DNA of 64,000 bases from Acidobacteriota bacterium (GTDB lineage Bacteria; Acidobacteriota; Thermoanaerobaculia; UBA5066; Gp7-AA6). Every line of letters starts with the position of its first letter. Position 1 is the first letter of the stretch. A program made the translations under genes and the position numbers. The notes under the pieces are model-generated. The model was not told where the DNA came from and searched no databases. It saw nothing but the letters and a program-made list of their open reading frames with translations. The stretch covers positions 37,638 through 101,637 of the forward strand of contig JAIVJS010000012.1 in assembly GCA_020199905.1 (NCBI GenBank). Direction: 5' to 3'. Below are positions 36,134 through 45,214 of the stretch, piece after piece.

Positions 36134-36164
36134 GAAAAGAAAAGGGGCGGCCGAAGCCGCCCCT
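36134..36164 (-). terminator. Rho-independent terminator after TonB receptor 2
   Basis: On the minus strand, AAGGGGCGGC-TTCG-GCCGCCCC is followed by TTTTCTTTT. It is placed like the terminator after receptor 1, between a TonB receptor and a GWxTD gene. Confidence 0.93.
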
Positions 36165-36188
36165 TGCTGAAAATCGAATCGAGAAACC

Positions 36189-39140
36189 TTAGAACGAGAT
36201 CTTCAGCGCCGCACGGAACAGGCGGGGATCCACCCGGGCGCTGGCTCCCGGCGACAGGTTGACGTTCGAGGCCTTGCGGTAGTCCGGGTTGTCGGTGCAC
36301 GGTGTCGAGCTCGTGCAGCGCGTTCCATCCGGAGCCGTCGTGCCGGGCTCGACACCCGCCTGGCCGTAGAACGGGCTGTTCCGATTCGTGACGAACGACC
36401 CGTTCGGATTGAAGCGGGTATCGGTCCCGACGACCGTCTGACGATTCAGCACGTTGAAGACGTAGAGCTGAGGCGTGATGGTCACCTTTCCGATGTTGAT
36501 GTTGTAGGCGAGCGAGAGGTTCGCCTCGTAATCGGTCGGAAGGCGGCCGTTCGATCCGCGCTGATCGAGGAAGAGCTCGGTCGAGTACTGAGAGTTGAAG
36601 TAGCCCTGCCGAGAGGTCGGCACGCCGCTGCGGATGTACGCATTCACACCGACGGCGAGGCCGAAAGGCGTGTTGTATACCGCGTCGAGGCGGAACTGGT
36701 GCGGACGGTCGAGCTCGAGGTTGCCGTAGGAGTTGATCAGGAACTGGTTGTAGTCGTAGTCGGCGTTGATGCCGGGGTCCGTCTGACCGGAGGCTTCGCG
36801 GATCGCGCCGGAATAGTTGCCGCGAAGGCTCGAGTACAGATAGGACGCCTGCAGCCAGAGAGTCTGGGAGAACGCCTTGCGGGCGGTCAGCTCGATTCCC
36901 CGGAAGATGCGCTTGGCATCGGGAACGGGCGTTCCCGCCACTTCTTTGCCGCCGAAGGGGTCTGTCGGGTTCGCGGAACCGTTGTACCCGCCAAACACGC
37001 CCCGCGCGCCGGGGCCGCTGCTGCCCGGGTTGAAGATCGCGCACGTCCCCGCCGGAGCGAGGTCGCATCGGTCTTCGACCGCGCGGCCAAGAGACCGGTA
37101 CGTGCCCTTGATGCCTACCGAAAGGGTCGGATCCAGGGCCTTTTCGACGCCGAGGGTCAGCTCGTCCTGATAAGGAGCCTTGATGCCGGGATCGACCGGC
37201 TCGCCTTCGACGGAGCCGATCTGCAGGGTCCGGTTGCGGCCGGCGGGCGCCGTCGGGTCCTGTGTCCCGATGTCGGTGGGGCTGTAGTTGAACACGGTGA
37301 TGGCGGTGTTCCCCGTGAAAACGCGCGCGTTCAAGTCCGTCGGAATGGCGTAGAAGAAGCGCCCGACCGAGCCGTAGACCTTGCTCGAGCCGTCGCCCAC
37401 GAAGTCCCACACGAAGCCGAAGCGGGGCGCCCACTGGTTGTTGAGCTTGAACGCCGTGACCTGGTCTCCTCGGAAGAACTCTTCCTGGTCCCAGCGGACG
37501 CCGGCATTGACCGACAGGGACGGCGTAATCCGCCAGGAGTCCTGGACGAACGCGCCGTACCGCTTGGTCGGCGTGTCGAACGGCGACTCGACGAGAGGCG
37601 TGAGGTCCGTTCCGTTCGCCGCGTAGTAACCGTGCTGATAGAAGACCTGGAGCCTCTGGCCGAGCGGGTTCGTGTAGAACGGCGCCTTGGTGAGGTCGCA
37701 GTTGTTGATTCCCGCGCCGGTGCAGGGGCGAATCGTCAAGGCCTGTCCGCCGGTGCGGAACGTCGACCCGAACGTGTCGTCCTTCTGGTAATCGCCGCCG
37801 AACTTCAGCTCGTTGTTGAAAAAGTAGGCGGTAAAGCTGCCCTGGTACCCGTCGCGCTTGGACGAGTTGTTGAGCGTCGGGCCGAATACATTGCCAAAGC
37901 CGCCGGTGACGATGCTGCCACGCAGAGCCGCATTCGGGTTCGTGGCCGGCGTGACGTCCGTGATGCGGGGCAGGTCGCTTCCCTCAGGCTTGGTCTGGTA
38001 ACGATCCTTGTGCTGGCTGTACTGCGCCGTGAAGATGCCGAACGCGCCGAACAGCTGATTGTAGCGAGCGGCGTAGTCGGTTCCTCCGACGTCCCGGCGC
38101 CCGTTGTACGTGGTCGGCCGCGTGCCGGCCGGCACCAGGAGCGCGCCTTCCTGGACGCGGGGATCCGCAAAGAACGTCCCGACGAGCGTCGAGCCCTGCG
38201 CGATGTTGAAAGTCAGCTTTCCTGCCGCGAGGCTCTCGGTGTACTTGATCGGGAAGTCCTGGCCCGCCACCGGTCCGCCCGTGGGGCGGACGTCCTGGTC
38301 GGTGATCGTCCGGTCATACGCGCCGTAAAACCAGATCCTGTCTCTCCAGAAAAACCCACCGAGATCGACGCCGCCTTCTTTCCGCTCGAGCTTCGGAGTG
38401 GTCGAGCTGGTCAGAGCGTCGCCGCCCTGGGAGTAGGGGGCTGACTGGTTGTTCTTCACGTCCGAGCGCATGCTCGTGGTGTTGTAGTACCCGAAGACGT
38501 CGCCGTGGAACTCGTTGCCGCCGGACTTCGTGATCACGTTGACCACGCCGCCGGTGTTGCGGCCGTACTCGGCCTGGTAGCCGCCCGTCTTGACTTCGAC
38601 TTCCTGGATGAACTCGGTGTTGATGTTCTTGCCCTGGAACCCCTTGATGACGTTCGTCGTGTTGACGCCGTCGATCAGGAACAGGTTTTCCGCCGAGGTC
38701 GACCCGTAGATCGAGAGAGCGAGGGAACGACCCTGGGTCTCGCCGTTGTCCGTCTGCACGCCCGGCTGGGAGAGCACGATGGACGCGTAGTTACGGCCGA
38801 GGGGAAGCTTGTCCATCACCTTGGCCGTGTAGTTGCTGCCCGTGGTCGTCGAGGTGACGTCCACGATGGGCGCCTCGCCCGTGACCGTTACGGATTCCTT
38901 GGTCGCGAGGCTCAACTGCAGATTGACGTCCGACGTCTTGTCGAGACCGACGTTCGCGGTTTTCTGCACGTTGCCGAACCCGGAGAGATTCCCGGTGACC
39001 GTGTAGCGGCCCGGCGGGAGAGCGACGAAACGATACCGGCCGTCGTTGCCCGTGACCGCGGTGCGGCCGCCCTGGAGGTTGGGGCTCGAGAGCTCCACCG
39101 TCACCCAGACCCTTGGGACGATGATGTAGAGCAATGTCAC
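36189..39140 (-). CDS. TonB-dependent receptor (copy 2), N-terminus rearranged
   Basis: Its plug and barrel match copy 1 (LFLIDGVNTTNVIKGFQGKN, EFIQEVEVKTGGYQAEYGRNTGGVVNVITKSGGN; barrel ending KISF). The N-terminus does not: copy 1 has a signal peptide and GSITGAVNDNDGKPLPG, whereas here only the second half of the carboxypeptidase-regulatory domain remains (VTVELSSPNLQGGRTAV). It is preceded by a short hydrophobic stretch LTLVVTLAVTLLYIIVPRVW after a TAG. The GTG at 39140 falls inside that stretch; no ribosome site is evident. I infer a deletion or rearrangement that removed about 50 codons. Export is doubtful unless the hydrophobic stretch acts as a signal from a non-standard start. Confidence 0.85.
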   Translation of the reverse strand: MTLLYIIVPRVWVTVELSSPNLQGGRTAVTGNDGRYRFVALPPGRYTVTGNLSGFGNVQKTANVGLDKTSDVNLQLSLATKESVTVTGEAPIVDVTSTTTGSNYTAKVMDKLPLGRNYASIVLSQPGVQTDNGETQGRSLALSIYGSTSAENLFLIDGVNTTNVIKGFQGKNINTEFIQEVEVKTGGYQAEYGRNTGGVVNVITKSGGNEFHGDVFGYYNTTSMRSDVKNNQSAPYSQGGDALTSSTTPKLERKEGGVDLGGFFWRDRIWFYGAYDRTITDQDVRPTGGPVAGQDFPIKYTESLAAGKLTFNIAQGSTLVGTFFADPRVQEGALLVPAGTRPTTYNGRRDVGGTDYAARYNQLFGAFGIFTAQYSQHKDRYQTKPEGSDLPRITDVTPATNPNAALRGSIVTGGFGNVFGPTLNNSSKRDGYQGSFTAYFFNNELKFGGDYQKDDTFGSTFRTGGQALTIRPCTGAGINNCDLTKAPFYTNPLGQRLQVFYQHGYYAANGTDLTPLVESPFDTPTKRYGAFVQDSWRITPSLSVNAGVRWDQEEFFRGDQVTAFKLNNQWAPRFGFVWDFVGDGSSKVYGSVGRFFYAIPTDLNARVFTGNTAITVFNYSPTDIGTQDPTAPAGRNRTLQIGSVEGEPVDPGIKAPYQDELTLGVEKALDPTLSVGIKGTYRSLGRAVEDRCDLAPAGTCAIFNPGSSGPGARGVFGGYNGSANPTDPFGGKEVAGTPVPDAKRIFRGIELTARKAFSQTLWLQASYLYSSLRGNYSGAIREASGQTDPGINADYDYNQFLINSYGNLELDRPHQFRLDAVYNTPFGLAVGVNAYIRSGVPTSRQGYFNSQYSTELFLDQRGSNGRLPTDYEANLSLAYNINIGKVTITPQLYVFNVLNRQTVVGTDTRFNPNGSFVTNRNSPFYGQAGVEPGTTAPDGTRCTSSTPCTDNPDYRKASNVNLSPGASARVDPRLFRAALKISF

Positions 39141-39324
39141 TGCCAGAGTGACAACGAGGGTCAGAGAAGACTAAGTGTCTCACTCAGAAGGAGCAACGGA
39201 AAAAGAGGACACTCAGGGGCGCCTGGAAACCGGGGTTTTTTGGACTGCTATCCAAAAGAATGGATAAACGCTGAAGCCCGGGTTTTGGCCGTTCCGGGAC
39301 GGGCGCCGGAAGGCCGGTACGCCG

Positions 39325-39347
39325 CGCTCCCGCGTACCGCCTCCCGC

Positions 39348-39352
<5 letters not shown>
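39325..39352 (+). repeat. Heptamer array containing the biotin-carrier stop codon
   Basis: Units CGCTCCC, GCGTACC, GCCTCCC and GCCTACC. The minus-strand TAG (39348-39350) is inside the last unit. Confidence 0.85.
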
Positions 39353-39874
<522 letters not shown>

Positions 39875-39878
<4 letters not shown>

Positions 39879-41359
39879 CGAAGGAGATCCCGGCGGGACT
39901 CGCGCCGCCAGAGAGATCCGTCCTCGTCCGGGCGCGCGCCGTTCGTCGTCTCCTTCGGGGCCGGGCGCGCGGCGCCGGCGGCCGCGAGAAGGATCTCTTC
40001 TTTCGAGGGCCCTCGTTGCTCGAAGAGGCCGCCGGCGAGACGACGGTCCAGCCACTGGACGTCGAAATCCGCGGACAGAAACTCGGGCAGCTCGCAGAGC
40101 CGCCGAAACAGCGGCAGCGTCGTCTCGACTCCCGAGATCTCGTACTCCGAGAGTGCGCGCCGCAGACGGGACAGCGCGGCCTGCCGGTCGGGCCCATGCA
40201 CGATGAGCTTGCCGAGCATGGGGTCGTAATCGATCGGGACGACGGAGCCCGCCTCGACACCCACGTCGTTGCGAATGCCCGGGCCGGCGGGCAGACGAAG
40301 CGCGGTGATCGTTCCCGGTGACGGAGCGAAGCCCTGGCGGGGGTCCTCCGCATAGATCCGGCATTCGATCGCGTGCCCGCGAGGGGCCAGGTCCCCGAAC
40401 GAGAGCGGCTCCCCCCGCGCGATGCGAATCATCTCGACGGCGAGGTCGACGCCGAACACCTCTTCCGTCACGGGATGCTCGACCTGGAGGCGGGTGTTCA
40501 TTTCGAGAAAGTAGAAGGAGCCGTCGGGTGCGAGCAGGAACTCGACCGTGCCGCAGGACGTGTACCGGACCGCCCGCGCGGCCGCCACGGCGGCCTCGGA
40601 GAGGCGCGCGCGGAGGGCGCCGTCGACCACCGGCGAAGGGCACTCCTCTATGACCTTCTGGTGCCGGCGCTGGATGCTGCACTCGCGCTCTCCGACCGCC
40701 ACGATCCGCCCCTGGCGGTCCCCAACGACCTGGACTTCCACGTGGCGGGGCCGCTCGATCAGCTTCTCCGCGTAAACGGCGCCGTCGCCGAACGAGAGCT
40801 TCGCCTCGGAGGACGTCCGGGCAAACGCCGCAGCGGCTTCCGCCTCGTTCTCGACGCGGCGCATTCCTTTCCCGCCGCCCCCCGCGGAGGCCTTGAGCAG
40901 GATCGGGAAGCCGGACTCATGGCCGAAGCGGGCGATCTCGGCGGCGTCGCGCGCGGGCGAGGTCATGCCGGGCACGATCGGCACTCCGGCCGCTCTCATG
41001 CGCGCCCGGCTCTCGGTCTTGCTGCCCATCGCTTCGATCGCATCGGCCGCGGGGCCCACGAACGTCAACCCGGCGCGGACGCACGCGCGCGCGAAGCCCG
41101 CGTTCTCGGCCAGAAAGCCGTAACCCGGATGAATCAGCGTGGCGCTCGTCTTCCGGGCCGCGTCGAGCAGAGCGGGAATCGAAAGGTAGCTCTCGGCGGC
41201 CGGCGCCGGACCGAGGCGCACCGCGTAGTCCGCGGCCGCGACATGAGGCGCCAAACGGTCCGCGTCTGAGAACACCGCGACGGTCTCGATGCCGAGATCC
41301 CGGCACGCGCGGAAGATCCGAAGAGCGATCTCGCCGCGGTTGGCGACGAGGAGCCTCAT
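39875..41359 (-). CDS. Biotin carboxylase subunit of an acyl-CoA carboxylase
   Basis: A 494-residue ATP-grasp enzyme that carboxylates biotin with bicarbonate and ATP. It starts MRLLVANRGEIALRIFRAC. Landmarks are HPGYGFLAENAGFA, the glycine-rich LLKASAGGGGKGMRRV, ERECSIQRRHQKVIEE, FLEMNTRLQVEHPVTE and AIECRIYAEDPRQGFAPSPG. The C-terminal 45 residues are a low-complexity extension. With the carrier (39348) and the carboxyltransferase (41779) it forms a propionyl-/acetyl-/methylcrotonyl-type carboxylase. A relic gene and two heptamer arrays separate it from the carboxyltransferase. Confidence 0.94.
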
Positions 41360-41363
41360 GGAC

Positions 41364-41391
41364 GGGAAACGGGAAACGGAAAACGGGAAAC
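41364..41391 (+). repeat. Heptamer array, left arm around the four-helix-bundle relic
   Basis: Units GGGAAAC, GGGAAAC, GGAAAAC and GGGAAAC. The inverse of 41748-41775. It lies 5 bases upstream of the biotin carboxylase start and 12 bases past the relic's stop. Confidence 0.93.
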
Positions 41392-41402
41392 GACTTTCCG
41401 GA

Positions 41403-41725
41403 TCACGCTTTCCCCTTTGAGTCGGTGTTGGCGCGTCGCATCAGTCCGCTCGTCATCGCAAAGATGCGGTGCCGGTCTGGCAGGCAACATCCAGAAGAAG
41501 ATTGAGCTCTGTCGCCGACCCGCGAGCGACGGAAAGGAATTGACTGAACTCCTTCTTCGACCGTCGGGCGGCGCCCTCAGCGATGTTTGCTGGGATCGAT
41601 ATTGCCGCGCGGCGTATCTGCGAACTCAGACCAAACCGTTCGGCGGCTGGATAACCCGAAGTGTCTCGATAGAGATCGAGGACCAGACTCCTCGAAACCT
41701 GAAACACATCGAGTTTTTCATGGAA
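41403..41725 (-). pseudogene. Four-helix-bundle (23S rRNA intervening-sequence/S23 type) protein relic
   Basis: On the minus strand, FHEKLDVFQVSRSLVLDLYRD, QIRRAAISIPANIAEGAARRSK and EFSQFLSVARGSATELNLLLDVA are the core of the IVP/S23 four-helix-bundle family (usually about 115-125 residues). Upstream of FHEK there is no in-frame ATG; an ATG at 41722 is out of frame. After DVACQTG the frame stops at 41453. In another frame RIFAMTSGLMRRANTDSKGKA, a family-like final helix, runs to a TGA at 41403-41405. About 15-20 residues between the halves are missing. So both ends are damaged. The family is found in 23S rRNA insertions and as free-standing genes; this copy sits between inverted GGGAAAC arrays. 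Confidence 0.78.
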
Positions 41726-41747
41726 AGGGCGTGATCTCGCGCCGCTC

Positions 41748-41782
41748 GTTTCCCGTTTCCCGTTTCCCGTTTCCCGACTCAA
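41748..41782 (+). repeat. Heptamer array containing the carboxyltransferase stop codon
   Basis: Units GTTTCCC four times, then GACTCAA. The minus-strand TGA of the gene ending at 41779 is inside the last unit. Confidence 0.93.
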
Positions 41783-43323
41783 AGGGGTATGTTCCCGTGC
41801 TTCTTCTTCGGGAGCGAGACTCTCTTTCCTTCGAGCAGGCCGAACGCCTGGATCAGTTTTTCGCGGGTCTCCGACGGCTCGATGACCTGGTCGACGTAGC
41901 CTCGCCTGGCGGCGATGTACGGGTTCGCGAAGTTGTCCACGTACTCGGCGACCTTCTCCGCTCTCTTCTCCGGCGGGGCGTCCGGCGGCAGCTCGCGGCG
42001 GTAAAGGACGTTCACCGCTCCCTCGGGGCCCATCACGGCGATCTCCGCGGTCGGGTAGGCGAAGTTGAAATCGGTGGCGATGTCCTTGGAGAGCATGACG
42101 CAGTACGCCCCCCCGTACGCCTTGCGCGTGACGACGGAGACCTTTGGGACCGTGGCCTCGGCAAACGCGTAGAGCAGCTTGGCGCCGTGGCGGATGATCC
42201 CGCCGTATTCCTGCTGGGTACCGGGAAGAAACCCCGGCACGTCTTCGAAGACGAGCAGCGGAATGTTGAACGCGTCGCAGAAGCGCACGAAGCGCGCCGC
42301 CTTGACGGACGCGTCGATGTCCAGAACCCCGGCGAGGTGCATCGGCTGATTCGCCACGACTCCGATCGAGCGCCCCCCGAGGCGCCCGAAACCGCAGAGG
42401 ATGTTCTGCGCGAAGGCGCCCTGGACCTCGAGGAAGAGCCCGCCATCCGCCACCCGGCGCACGAGCTCGGCCATGTCGTACGGCCGGTTCGGCTCCTCCG
42501 GGATGAAGGAGTCGAGCTCGGACGCGCTGCGCGGCGGATCGAGGGCCTCCGTGCGAGGCGGATCGTCGAGGTTGTTCGAAGGCAGATAAGAGAGAAGCTG
42601 CCGGATCCCCGCCAGCACGGCCTCGTCGTTCTTACGCACGAAATGGGCGACGCCCGAGACGGCGGAATGCGTGCGCGAGCCTCCGAGGTCTTCTTTCGTC
42701 ACTTCCTCGTGCGTCACGGTCCGAATGACGTCCGGTCCCGTGACGAAGAGGTACGAGGTCTTCTCCGTCATGAAGATGAAGTCGGTGATCGCCGGCGAAT
42801 ACACGGCGCCCCCGGCGCACGGTCCGAGGATCGCGGAGATCTGGGGCACGACACCGGAGGCCCGCGTGTTCCGGAGAAAGACCTTCGAGTAGCCGGCGAG
42901 CGACACGACGCCTTCCTGGATCCTCGCTCCCCCGGAGTCGTTCAGGCCGATGATCGGCGCTCCGTTCTGGACGGCCAGATCCATCACCTTGCAGATCTTT
43001 TCCGCGTTCGACTCGGAGAGCGACCCTCCGAAGATGGTGAAGTCCTGCGCGAAGACGTAGACGGCGCGGCCGTCGATTCTCCCCGCGCCGCAGACGACTC
43101 CGTCTCCCGGAAACGACGTCTTCTCCATGCCGAAATCCCGGCACCGGTGGACCACGAAAGGATCGAGCTCGAGAAACGATCCGGGGTCGAGAAGGAGCTC
43201 GACGCGCTCGTGGGCCGAGAGCTTCCCCTCCGCATGCTGGCGCGCCAGCCGTTCGGGGCCGCCCCCTTCGCGGATGCGGTCCCGCAGCGCCTCGAGATCC
43301 GCGATCCTCTTTTCGACGGTCAT
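41779..43323 (-). CDS. pccB: Acyl-CoA carboxylase carboxyltransferase (propionyl-CoA carboxylase beta type)
   Basis: A 514-residue carboxyltransferase with two crotonase-like halves. The N-half has [37 protein letters not shown] and [18 protein letters not shown]; the C-half has [30 protein letters not shown] and [13 protein letters not shown], with [20 protein letters not shown]. These are typical of PccB. It transfers carboxyl from biotin to propionyl-CoA or a similar acyl-CoA. ATG 43323 fits the conserved N-terminus; upstream codons belong to the inverted 58-base repeat. No clear ribosome site is visible. Confidence 0.94.
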   Translation of the reverse strand: MTVEKRIADLEALRDRIREGGGPERLARQHAEGKLSAHERVELLLDPGSFLELDPFVVHRCRDFGMEKTSFPGDGVVCGAGRIDGRAVYVFAQDFTIFGGSLSESNAEKICKVMDLAVQNGAPIIGLNDSGGARIQEGVVSLAGYSKVFLRNTRASGVVPQISAILGPCAGGAVYSPAITDFIFMTEKTSYLFVTGPDVIRTVTHEEVTKEDLGGSRTHSAVSGVAHFVRKNDEAVLAGIRQLLSYLPSNNLDDPPRTEALDPPRSASELDSFIPEEPNRPYDMAELVRRVADGGLFLEVQGAFAQNILCGFGRLGGRSIGVVANQPMHLAGVLDIDASVKAARFVRFCDAFNIPLLVFEDVPGFLPGTQQEYGGIIRHGAKLLYAFAEATVPKVSVVTRKAYGGAYCVMLSKDIATDFNFAYPTAEIAVMGPEGAVNVLYRRELPPDAPPEKRAEKVAEYVDNFANPYIAARRGYVDQVIEPSETREKLIQAFGLLEGKRVSLPKKKHGNIPL

Positions 43324-43393
43324 GGGGGGAAAAGCTATCAGCAAGCGGCTTGGCCGCGGCAGGGGGAAGGCGACAGGCGGGAGGGGGACGGGC

Positions 43394-43446
43394 CCGGGAG
43401 CCGAGCGACCAACGGGAGCGAGACGGCCGCGGTACTCCGCGGTCAA
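43394..43446 (-). repeat. 58-base repeat, solitary inverted copy
   Basis: The minus strand of this segment matches the third unit of the array at 21511-21677 nearly base for base (CCGCGGAGTACCGCGGCCGT, then CTCGCTCCCGTTGGTCGCTC). It lies directly upstream of the carboxyltransferase gene. Confidence 0.92.
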
Positions 43447-43489
43447 CTAGAATGTGGAATCGAAAAAGACCCTTCGGATCGAACCCGAA

Positions 43490-43510
43490 GCTCAACGCTA
43501 AACGCTCGGC
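43490..43510 (+). repeat. Short heptamer array beside the DUF507 stop
   Basis: Units GCTCAAC, GCTAAAC and GCTCGGC, ending 2 bases from the minus-strand TAG at 43513-43515. Confidence 0.82.
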
Positions 43511-43512
43511 CG

Positions 43513-43791
43513 CTAAAGAACGATCCCCCTCTGCTCGGCGAGCTTTCTTCGTATCCTCCGGAAGAGCTCCTGGCCATCGACGCGGCCGGAGGCGATCTCC
43601 GCTCTGGCCGCTTCCATCATCCGCCGGGCTTCCTCATCGAGCGTGCGCTCCTTCTCGACTTCCTCCGCGAGCGCCGCGAGCACCGAGCCGCGCAACGCGC
43701 CCGGCACGCGCTCCTCGAAGAGCTTTCGCCCCGCGAGGCCGCGCGCGGCCCTCACCGCGATGAATTCCTTGCGGGTGTCGGCGGCGCCCAT
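43513..43791 (-). CDS. DUF507-like small protein
   Basis: A 92-residue, charged, all-helical cytoplasmic protein. The second half, ERTLDEEARRMMEAARAEI and DGQELFRRIRRKLAEQRGIVL, resembles the DUF507 family (about 90 residues, ending in a KLAxERG-type sequence), which is known from Deltaproteobacteria and Acidobacteriota and has no assigned function. The ATG at 43791 fits family length; a longer in-frame extension to 44019 would overlap the divergent tldD start region and is rejected. A run of CTTCCGAC octamers lies in its upstream gap. Confidence 0.75.
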   Translation of the reverse strand: MGAADTRKEFIAVRAARGLAGRKLFEERVPGALRGSVLAALAEEVEKERTLDEEARRMMEAARAEIASGRVDGQELFRRIRRKLAEQRGIVL

Positions 43792-43812
43792 CGGCGCAGT
43801 ATAGCCGCGGGC

Positions 43813-43844
43813 TTTCCGACCTTCCGACCTTCCGACCTTCCGGC
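43813..43844 (+). repeat. Octamer array between DUF507 and tldD
   Basis: TTTCCGAC, CTTCCGAC, CTTCCGAC and CTTCCGGC in strict 8-base phase. It differs from the other arrays in having a period of 8. Confidence 0.88.
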
Positions 43845-43891
43845 CGCCTTCCGCCTTTCGAGCCGCCGATCCATCGTACCCTTGTCGGCCG

Positions 43892-45214
43892 ATGGAACTG
43901 GACGCCCCGCGCATCGCCGGATGGATCGAGCCTCTCGCGAAACGCCCCGGCGAGCTCGCCGAGGTTTTCGTCGAGAGCCGGCGCGAAGCCGTTCTCGAGC
44001 TCGAGGACGGGCAGGTCACCGGACTGCGCGCCGCGCGGATCAGCGGGATCTCGGCGCGGTGGGCCCATGCCGGCGCGGAAAGCCTCGCGTTCGTCTCTCG
44101 CGCGGACGAAGCCGGCGCCCGCGACTGCGTTCGGGCCCTCCAGGTCTCGCTCGGCCGCGCGCCCCTGCCGTCTCGCGCTGGCTCTCCCCCTCCTCCGGAG
44201 ACACCCGCGGAGAGCTCCGATCTGGAGCGCTGGAGCCGCCGGTTGACCGCCGTGCTCGCGCGGCACGCGCCGCGTCACCGGCTGCGGTGGACCCTCGTGG
44301 AAAGCGCGCGGCAGGTCATCCCGTCGAAGGGCGCGGCCGCCTCCTTCTCGCGCAGGCTTCTCTCCCTCGAGGGGACCTTCCGCGCCGCCTCCCGGCGCGG
44401 CGACGAGACGCGCGCGTTCGCGTTCCACGCTCCCGACTCGGACGCGACCGCGGACGAGCTGCGCAACGCCTTCGCGCACGCCGTCGAGCCGCGCGACGCA
44501 CCCGTCCCGTGCGGCGACGGCGCCATGGACATCCTGCTCGCGCAGGGCTGCGCCGCCGTTCTGTTCCACGAGATCCTCGCTCATCCGCTCGAAGCCGGCG
44601 AGGCGTCGCTGCTCTCCACCCTCGAGCAGGCGCGCGTGGCGATTCCTGAGCTCGACGTGCGGGACGACCCGACCCGCCTCGAGCTCTTCGGCGGCTACGA
44701 GCGCGACGACGAGGGAGTGAAGCCACGCGCCGTGAAGCTTCTCGACGGAGGGCTCCTCGCCGGGCGGCTCCTCGGCCAGGGACACGCCCCCCCGGGAGGG
44801 TCGACCGGGCACGCCCGGCGCGCCGCTCCCTCCGATTCTCCCCTTCCGCGAAGCTCGAACGTGATGGTGGCGGCGGGGCATGCGACCGCGGACGAGATGG
44901 CGCGACGCCTCGGCAACGGCCTCTGGATCGGCGACCTCCGCGGCGGATCGGTTGAGCTTTCCAGCGGCCGGTTTCGCCTGCGATTCCCCCGTGCGCGCCG
45001 GATCCGCCGGGGACGCCTCGCCGACGAGTGCGGCGCGGGCGTCCTCTCGGGAGAGATTCTTTCGACCCTGAAGGCCATCGAGCCCGGCCTCGGGCGGGAG
45101 GTGCGTCCCTATCGCGCGCTCGGATGGTGCTCCCGGGCGGGCCAGGTGGTTCCCGTTCAGGGAGCCGCTCCCGACATTCTGATCCGCGGCATGTCGGTTC
45201 GTTCGAGCGCATGA
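43892..45214 (+). CDS. tldD: TldD-family metallopeptidase subunit
   Basis: A 440-residue member of the TldD/PmbA family, the metal-bearing subunit of a TldD-TldE heterodimer that degrades unfolded peptides and matures some peptide natural products. The zinc motif is FHEILAHPLEAG (H226, E227, H231, HExxxH); a distal GWCSRAGQVVPV supplies the third ligand, cysteine. VMVAAGHATADEMARRLGNGLWIGDLRGGSVELSSGRFRL-type sequence follows the family pattern, as does GEILSTLKAI. The sequence is more Arg/Ala-rich and slightly shorter than E. coli TldD (481). The stop overlaps the tldE start (ATGA). Confidence 0.88.
   Translation: MELDAPRIAGWIEPLAKRPGELAEVFVESRREAVLELEDGQVTGLRAARISGISARWAHAGAESLAFVSRADEAGARDCVRALQVSLGRAPLPSRAGSPPPPETPAESSDLERWSRRLTAVLARHAPRHRLRWTLVESARQVIPSKGAAASFSRRLLSLEGTFRAASRRGDETRAFAFHAPDSDATADELRNAFAHAVEPRDAPVPCGDGAMDILLAQGCAAVLFHEILAHPLEAGEASLLSTLEQARVAIPELDVRDDPTRLELFGGYERDDEGVKPRAVKLLDGGLLAGRLLGQGHAPPGGSTGHARRAAPSDSPLPRSSNVMVAAGHATADEMARRLGNGLWIGDLRGGSVELSSGRFRLRFPRARRIRRGRLADECGAGVLSGEILSTLKAIEPGLGREVRPYRALGWCSRAGQVVPVQGAAPDILIRGMSVRSSA

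Noticed and set aside
43892..44019. A longer N-terminus for the DUF507-like protein (start at 44019)
   Set aside because: It would run over the tldD coding region on the opposite strand, and the octamer repeat would be coding. The ATG at 43791 gives the family length.
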